Of a stretch of DNA of 64,000 nt, positions 43,501-52,500 are shown piece by piece. Under the pieces are notes generated by a model. The model saw only the letters and a program-made list of their open reading frames with translations. It was not told the origin of the DNA and did not search any database. The stretch's first letter is position 1, and the number at the start of each line of letters is the position of its first letter. The position numbers and the translations under genes are program-made. This DNA comes from Ridgeia piscesae (lineage: Eukaryota > Annelida > Polychaeta > Sabellida > Siboglinidae): positions 217,001-281,000 of the forward strand of contig JAODUO010000938.1 in assembly GCA_025642075.2 (NCBI GenBank), written 5' to 3'.

Positions 43501-46500
43501 GTAAAAATCACCAATGTGCAGCGAAACGACAAAGCATTTATGGTATAAATACCACAGGCTGTTCGTTAGGATGTATATAACCTCTCAGCAAAGTTATTTA
43601 TCCCAAATTAACACAAGGCAAACAAGTTTTGAGGCATGTTTCGATAGCAAGCGCAAAACATGTGTCTGTAGTGCGCTATAATCCGTGACAGTGATAAACA
43701 AATGTAATATTTTAATGTATTGAACGGCATTTTAAGCAACTCTTCACAGTAATCATCACAGAGAGTTAACGAACAGCTCGTGGCATTTATACCATAAATG
43801 CTTTGTTGTTTCGCTGCACAATGATGATTTTTACATTTATCGTGCATGCGCAGAAACGTCGATCAGACAGTTTATAACAATCGGAAAAATGTAAGTGCAA
43901 CACCGTGTGTATAAGGTGTGTTTGTGTTCCAAACGTTGTGTGGTGTGTTTGTGGGTTCCAGACATTGTCTGTGGCATGTGTTCAGTGTGTTTGTGTGTTT
44001 CAGACTACTACTGTGATGAAGATATGGAGGCTGCACCGTCTCATCTCAAGGACGGGGACATGTGCTGTGTGTTGTCCACTGAAGACAACCTGTGGTACAG
44101 GGCCCAGGTCAGTGCGGGTCATTTGGTACAGGCAAGGTCAGTGGGGGTCATTTGGTACAGGCAAGGTCAGTGGGGTCATTTGGTACAGGGCAAGGTCAGT
44201 GGGGTCATTTGGTACAGGGCATAGATCAGTGGGGGTCATTTGGCACAGGGCACAGGTCAGTGCGGGTCATTTGGTACAGGCAAGGTCAGTGGGGGTCATT
44301 TGGTACAGGGCAAAGGTCAGTGGGGGTCATTTGGTACAGGGCATAGATCAGTGGGGGTCATTTGGTACAGGGCACAGGTCAGTGGGGGTCATTTGGTACA
44401 GGGCATAGATCAGTGGGGGTCATTTGGCACAGGGCACAGGTCAGTGGGGGTCATTTGGTACAGGGCATAGATCAGTGGGGGTCATTTGGCACAGGGCATA
44501 GGTCAGTGGGGGTCATTTGGTACAGGGCATAGATCAGTGGGGGTCATTTGGCACAGGGCATAGGTCAGTGGGGGTCATTTGGTACAGGGCATAGATCAGT
44601 GGGGGTCATTTGGCACAGGGCATAGGTCAGTGGGGGTCATTTGGTACAGGGCATAGATCAGTGGGGGTCATTTGGCATACAGGGCATAGGGTCAGTGGGG
44701 GTCATTTGGTACAGGGCCACAGGTCAGTGGGGGTCATTTGGTACAGGAAGTCAGTGGGGGTCATTTGGACAGGGCAGGTCAGTGGGGGTCATTTGGTACA
44801 GGCAAGTCAGTGGGGGTCATTTGGACAGCAAGGTCAGTGGGGGTCATTTGGTACAGGGCATAGATCAGTGGGGGTCATTTGGCACAGGGCATAGGTCAGT
44901 GGGGGTCATTTGGTACAGGGCATAGATCAGTGGGGGTCATTTGGCACAGGCCACAGGTCAGTGGGGGTCATTTGGTACAGGGCATAGATCAGTGGGGGTC
45001 ATTTGGCACAGGGCATAGGTCAGTGGGGGTCATTTGGTACAGGGCATAGATCAGTGGGGGTCATTTGGCACAGGGCACAGGTCAGTGGGGGTCATTTGGT
45101 ACAGGGCATAGATCAGTGGGGGTCATTTGGCACAGGGCACAGGTCAGTGGGGGTCATTTGGTACAGGGCATAGATCAGTGGGGGTCATTTGGCACAGGGC
45201 CCAGGTCAGTGCGGGTCATTTGGTACAGGGCATAGATCAGTGGGGGTCATTTGGCACAGGGCACAGGTCAGTGCGGGTCATTTGGTACAGGGCATAGATC
45301 AGTGGGGGTCATTTGGTACAGGGCACAGGTCAGTGGGGGTCATTTGGTACAGGGCATAGATCAGTGGGGGTCATTTGGTACAGGGCAAAGGTCAGTGGGG
45401 GTCATTTGGTACAGCGCAAGGGTCAGTGGGGGTCATTTGGTACAGGGCACAGTTCAGTGGGGTCATACACACGCACGACACAACACGCACATACACCAAT
45501 GGTCTTTTTCACACCCCATATTTAAAGTTACATCTGAGAACAGACCAGTGACACTATTCATGTGAAATCACTCTTCTTGCAGTAATCATTTTAATTGTGC
45601 AATTAATATTTTTCATTCAAATTAGAGCGTGACGTTAGTTTTTGTGGCTTAATGTTAGAAAGTGTTTGTTGTGCAGGTGGAGAGCTGCTATTATAGAGCT
45701 GTGTCCATTGTATGCCGGTAGAGAGCTCATATGATGTTAGAGCTGCGTTTATTGTGCAGGTAGAGAGCTATGATGTTGGAGCTGTGTTTGTTGTGTGCAG
45801 GTAGAGAGCTCCTGTGATGTTAGAGCTGTGTTTGTTGTGTGCAGGTAGAGAGCTCCTGTGATGTTAGAGCTGTGTTTGTTGTGTGCATGTAGAGAGCTCC
45901 TGTGATGTTAGAGCTGTGTTTGTTGTGTGCATGTAGAGAGCTCCTGTGATGTTAGACTGTGTTTGTTGTGTGCATGTAGAGAGCTCCTGTGATGTTAGAG
46001 CTGTGTTTGTTGTGTGCATGTAGAGAGCTCCTGTGATGTTAGAGCTGTGTTTGTTGTGTGCATGTAGAGAGCTCCTGTGATGTTAGAGCTGTGTTTGTTG
46101 TGTGCATGTAGAGAGCTCCTGTGATGTTAGAGCTGTGTTTGTTGTGTGCATGTAGAGAGCTCCTGTGATGTTAGAGCTGTGTTTGTTGTGTGCATGTAGA
46201 GAGCTCCTGTGATGTTAGAGCTGTGTTTGTTGTGTGCATGTAGAGAGCTCCTGTGATGTTAGAGCTGTGTTTGTTGTGTGCATGTAGAGAGCTCCTGTGA
46301 TGTTAGACTGTGTTTGTTGTGTGCATGTAGAGAGTGCCTGTGATGTTAGAGCTGTGTTTGTTGTGTGCATGTAGAGAGCTCCTGTGATGTTAGATCTGTG
46401 TTTGTTGTGTGCATGTAGAGAGCTCCTGTGATGTTAGAGCTGTGTTTGTTGTGTGCATGTAGAGAGCTCCTGTGATGTTAGAGCTGTGTTTGTTGTGTGC

Positions 46501-49500
46501 ATGTAGAGAGCTCCTGTGATGTTAGAGCTGTGTTTGTTGTGTGCATGTAGAGAGCTCCTGTGATGTTAGAGCTGTGTTTGTTGTGTGCATGTAGAGAGCT
46601 CTGTGATGTTAGAGCTGTGTTTGTTGTGTGCATGTAGAGAGCTTCTGTGATGTTAGATGTGTTTGTTGTGTGCATGTAGAGAGCTCCTGTGATGTTAGAG
46701 CTGTGTTTGTTGTGTGCATGTAGAGAGCTCCTGTGATGTTAGATATGTGTTTGTTGTGTGCATGTAGAGAGCTCCTGTGATGTTAGAGCTGTGTTTGTTG
46801 TGTGCATGTAGAGAGCTCCTGTGATGTTAGAGCTGTGTTTGTTGTGTGCATGTAGAGAGCTCCTGTGATGTTAGAGCTGTGTTTGTTGTGTGCATGTAGA
46901 GAGCTCCTGTGATGTTAGAGCTGTGTTTGTTGTGTGCATGTAGAGAGCTCCTGTGATGTTAGAGCTGTGTTTGTTGTGTGCATGTAGAGAGTGCCTGTGA
47001 TGTTAGAGCTGTGTTTGTTGTGTGCATGTAGAGAGCTCCTGTGATGTTAGAGCTGTGTTTGTTGTGTGCATGTAGAGAGCTCCTGTGATGTTAGAGCTGT
47101 GTTTGTTGTGTGCATGTAGAGAGCTCCTGTGATGTTAGAGCTGTGTTTGTTGTGTGCAGGTAGAGAGCTCCTGTGATGTTAGAGCTGTGTTTGTTGTGTG
47201 CATGTAGAGAGCTCCTGTGATGTTAGAGCTGTGTTTGTTGTGTGCATGTAGAGAGCTCCTGTGATGTTAGAGCTGTGTTTGTTGTGTGCAGGTAGAGAGC
47301 TCCTGTGATGTTAGAGCTGTGTTTGTTGTGTGCATGTAGAGAGCTCCTGTGATGTTAGATCTGTGTTTGTTGTGTGCAGGTAGAGAGCTCCTGTGATGTT
47401 AGAGCTGTGTTTGTTGTGTGCATGTAGAGAGCTCCTGTGATGTTAGATCTGTGTTTGTTGTGTGCATGTAGAGAGCGCCTGTGATGTTAGAGCTGTGTTT
47501 GTTGTGTGCATGTAGAGAGCGCCTGTGATGTTAGATCTGTGTTTGTTGTGTGCATGTAGAGAGCTCCTGTGATGTTAGACTGTGTTTGTTGTGTGCATGT
47601 AGAGAGTGCCTGTGATGTTAGATCTGTGTTTGTTGTGTGCATGTAGAGAGCTCCTGTGATGTTAGATCTGTGTTTGTTGTGTGCAGGTAGAGAGCTCCTG
47701 TGATGTTAGAGCTGTGTTTGTTGTGTGCATGTAGAGAGCGCCTGTGATGTTAGAGCTGTGTTTGTTGTGTGCATGTAGAGAGCGCCTGTGATGTTAGATC
47801 TGTGTTTGTTGTGTGCATGTAGAGAGCTCCTGTGATGTTAGAGCTGTGTTTGTTGTGTGCATGTAGAGAGCTCCTGTGATGTTAGATCTGTGTTTGTTGT
47901 GTGCATGTAGAGAGCTCCTGTGATGTTAGATCTGTGTTTGTTGTGTGCAGGTAGAGAGCGCCTGTGATGTTAGATCTGTGTTTGTTGTGTGCATGTAGAG
48001 AGCGCCTGTGATGTTAGAGCTGTGTTTGTTGTGTGCATGTAGAGAGCTCCTGTGATGTTAGATCTGTGTTTGTTGTGTGCATGTAGAGAGTGCCTGTGAT
48101 GTTAGAGCTGTGTTTGTTGTGTGCATGTAGAGAGCTCCTGTGATGTTAGAGCTGTGTTTGTTGTGTGCATGTAGAGAGTGCCTGTGATGTTAGATCTGTG
48201 TTTGTTGTGTGCATGTAGAGAGCTCCTGTGATGTTAGATCTGTGTTTGTTGTGTGCAGGTAGAGAGTGCCTGTGATGTTAGAGCTGTGTTTGTTGTGTGC
48301 ATGTAGAGAGCTCCTGTGATGTTAGATCTGTGTTTGTTGTGTGCATGTAGAGAGTGCCTGTGATGTTAGAGCTGTGTTTGTTGTGTGCATGTAGAGAGTG
48401 CCTGTGATGTTAGATCTGTGTTTGTTGTGTGCATGTAGAGAGCTCCTGTGATGTTAGATCTGTGTTTGTTGTGTGCAGTAGAGAGCTCCTGTGATGTTAG
48501 AGCTGTGTTTGTTGTGTGCATGTAGAGAGCGCCTGTGATGTTAGAGCTGTGTTTGTTGTGTGCATGTAGAGAGCGCCTGTGATGTTAGATCTGTGTTTGT
48601 TGTGTGCATGTAGAGAGCTCCTGTGATGTTAGAGCTGTGTTTGTTGTGTGCATGTAGAGAGCTCCTGTGATGTTAGATCTGTGTTTGTTGTGTGCATGTA
48701 GAGAGCTCCTGTGATGTTAGATCTGTGTTTGTTGTGTGCATGTAGAGAGCTCCTGTGATGTTAGATCTGTGTTTGTTGTGTGCATGTAGAGAGTGCCTGT
48801 GATGTTAGATCTGTGTTTGTTGTGTGCATGTAGAGAGCTCCTGTGATGTTAGATCTGTGTTTGTTGTGTGCATGTAGAGAGCTCCTGTGATGTTAGAGCT
48901 GTGTTTGTTGTGTGCATGTAGAGAGCTCCTGTGATGTTAGATCTGTGTTTGTTGTGTGCATGTAGAGAGCGCCTGTGATGTTAGATCTGTGTTTGTTGTG
49001 TGCATGTAGAGAGCGCCTGTGATGTTAGATCTGTGTTTGTTGTGTGCATGTAGAGAGCTCCTGTGATGTTAGATCTGTGTTTGTTGTGTGCATGTAGAGA
49101 GCTCCTGTGATGTTAGATCTGTGTTTGTTGTGTGCATGTAGAGAGCTCCTGTGATGTTAGAGCTGTGTTTGTTGTGTGCAGGTAGAGAGCTCCTGTGATG
49201 TTAGAGCTGTGTTTGTTGTGTGCATGTAGAGAGCGCCTGTGATGTTAGAGCTGTGTTTGTTGTGTGCATGTAGAGAGCTCCTGTGATGTTAGAGCTGTGT
49301 TTGTTGTGTGCATGTAGAGAGCGCCTGTGATGTTAGAGCTGTGTTTGTTGTGTGCATGTAGAGAGCGCCTGTGATGTTAGATCTGTGTTTGTTGTGTGCA
49401 TGTAGAGAGCTCCTGTGATGTTAGAGCTGTGTTTGTTGTGTGCATGTAGAGAGCTCCTGTGATGTTAGAGCTGTGTTTGTTGTGTGCAGGTAGAGAGCTC

Positions 49501-52500
49501 CTGTGATGTTAGAGCTGTGTTTGTTGTGTGCAGATAGAGAGCTCCTGTGATGTTAGAGCTGTGTTTGTTGTGTGCATGTAGAGAGCTCCTGTGATGTTAG
49601 AGCTGTGTTTGTTGTGTGCATGTAGAGAGCTCCTGTGATGTTAGAGCTGTGTTTGTTGTGTGCAGGTAGAGAGCTCCTGTGATGTTAGATCTGTGTTTGT
49701 TGTGTGCATGTAGAGAGCTCCTGTGATGTTAGATCTGTGTTTGTTGTGTGCAGGTAGAGAGCGCCTGTGATGTTAGAGCTGTGTTTGTTGTGTGCATGTA
49801 GAGAGCTCCTGTGATGTTAGACCTGTGTTTGTTGTGTGCATGTAGAGAGCTCCTGTGATGTTAGAGCTGTGTTTGTTGTGTGCATGTAGAGAGCTCCTGT
49901 GATGTTAGACCTGTGTTTGTTGTGTGCATGTAGAGAGCGCCTGTGATGTTAGAGCTGTGTTTGTTGTGTGCATGTAGAGAGCGCCTGTGATGTTAGAGCT
50001 GTGTTTGTTGTGTGCATGTAGAGAGCTCCTGTGATGTTAGAGCTGTGTTTGTTGTGTGCATGTAGAGAGCGCCTGTGATGTTAGATCTGTGTTTGTTGTG
50101 TGCATGTAGAGAGCTCCTGTGATGTTAGATCTGTGTTTGTTGTGTGCAGGTAGAGAGCTCCTGTGATGTTAGATCTGTGTTTGTTGTGTGCAGGTAGAGA
50201 GCTCCTGTGATGTTAGATCTGTGTTTGTTGTGTGCAGATAGAGAGCTCCTGTGATGTTAGAGCTGTGTTTGTTGTGTGCATGTAGAGAGCTCCTGTGATG
50301 TTAGAGCTGTGTTTGTTGTGTGCATGTAGAGAGTGCCTGTGATGTTAGATCTGTGTTTGTTGTGTGCAGGTAGAGAGCTCCTGTGATGTTAGAGCTGTGT
50401 TTGTTGTGTGCATGTAGAGAGTGCCTGTGATGTTAGATCTGTGTTTGTTGTGTGCATGTAGAGAGCTCCTGTGATGTTAGAGCTGTGTTTGTTGTGTGCA
50501 TGTAGAGAGCTCCTGTGATGTTAGAGCTGTGTTTGTTGTGTGCATGTAGAGAGCTCCTGTGATGTTAGAGCTGTGTTTGTTGTGTGCATGTAGAGAGCTC
50601 CTGTGATGTTAGAGCTGTGTTTGTTGTGTGCAGGTAGAGAGCTCCTGTGATGTTAGAGCTGTGTTTGTTGTGTGCATGTAGAGAGCTCCTGTGATGTTAG
50701 AGCTGTGTTTGTTGTGTGCAGGTAGAGAGTGCCTGTGATGTTAGAGCTGTGTTTGTTGTGTGCATGTAGAGAGTGCCTGTGATGTTAGATCTGTGTTTGT
50801 TGTGTGCATGTAGAGAGCTCCTGTGATGTTAGATCTGTGTTTGTTGTGTGCATGTAGAGAGCGCCTGTGATGTTAGAGCTGTGTTTGTTGTGTGCATGTA
50901 GAGAGCGCCTGTGATGTTAGATCTGTGTTTGTTGTGTGCATGTAGAGAGCTCCTGTGATGTTAGATCTGTGTTTGTTGTGTGCATGTAGAGAGCTCCTGT
51001 GATGTTAGAGCTGTGTTTGTTGTGTGCATGTAGAGAGCTCCTGTGATGTTAGAGCTGTGTTTGTTGTGTGCATGTAGAGAGCTCCTGTGATGTTAGATCT
51101 GTGTTTGTTGTGTGCATGTAGAGAGCTCCTGTGATGTTAGATCTGTGTTTGTTGTGTGCATGTAGAGAGCTCCTGTGATGTTAGAGCTGTGTTTGTTGTG
51201 TGCATGTAGAGAGCGCCTGTGATGTTAGAGCTGTGTTTGTTGTGTGCATGTAGAGAGCTCCTGTGATGTTAGAGCTGTGTTTGTTGTGTGCATGTAGAGA
51301 GCTCCTGTGATGTTAGAGCTGTGTTTGTTGTGTGCATGTAGAGAGCTCCTGTGATGTTAGAGCTGTGTTTGTTGTGTGCATGTAGAGAGCTCCTGTGATG
51401 TTAGAGCTGTGTTTGTTGTGTGCATGTAGAGAGCTCCTGTGATGTTAGAGCTGTGTTTGTTGTGTGCATGTAGAGAGCTCCTGTGATGTTAGAGCTGTGT
51501 TTGTTGTGTGCATGTAGAGAGCTCCTGTGATGTTAGAGCTGTGTTTGTTGTGTGCATGTAGAGAGCGCCTGTGATGTTAGACTGTGTTTGTTGTGTGCAT
51601 GTAGAGAGCTCCTGTGATGTTAGACTGTGTTTGTTGTGTGCATGTAGAGAGCTCCTGTGATGTTAGACTGTGTTTGTTGTGTGCATGTAGAGAGCTCCTG
51701 TGATGTTAGAGCTGTGTTTGTTGTGTGCATGTAGAGAGCTCCTGTGATGTTAGAGCTGTGTTTGTTGTGTGCATGTAGAGAGCTCCTGTGATGTTAGAGC
51801 TGTGTTTGTTGTGTGCATGTAGAGAGTGCCTGTGATGTTAGAGCTGTGTTTGTTGTGTGCATGTAGAGAGCTCCTGTGATGTTAGAGCTGTGTTTGTTGT
51901 GTGCATGTAGAGAGCCTGTGATGTTAGAGCTGTGTTTGTTGTGTGCATGTAGAGAGTGCCTGTGATGTTAGATCTGTGTTTGTTGTGTGCATGTAGAGAG
52001 CTCCTGTGATGTTAGAGCTGTGTTTGTTGTGTGCATGTAGAGAGCTCCTGTGATGTTAGAGCTGTGTTTGTTGTGTGCATGTAGAGAGTGCCTGTGATGT
52101 TAGAGCTGTGTTTGTTGTGTGCATGTAGAGTGCCTGTGATGTTAGATCTGTGTTTGTTGTGTGCATGTAGAGAGCTCCTGTGATGTTAGAGCTGTGTTTG
52201 TTGTGTGCATGTAGAGAGTGCCTGTGATGTTAGAGCTGTGTTTGTTGTGTGCATGTAGAGAGTGCCTGTGATGTTAGATCTGTGTTTGTTGTGTGCATGT
52301 AGAGAGCTCCTGTGATGTTAGAGCTGTGTTTGTTGTGTGCATGTAGAGAGCTCCTGTGATGTTAGAGCTGTGTTTGTTGTGTGCATGTAGAGAGCTCCTG
52401 TGATGTTAGAGCTGTGTTTGTTGTGTGCATGTAGAGAGTGCCTGTGATGTTAGATATGTGTTTGTTGTGTGCAGGTAGAGAGCGCCTGTGATGTTAGAGC

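Noticed and set aside
44092..45565. Overlapping forward frames with GTGHRSVGVIWYRA periodicity
   Set aside because: 31-bp units shift frame each copy; intronic donor array, not a protein.
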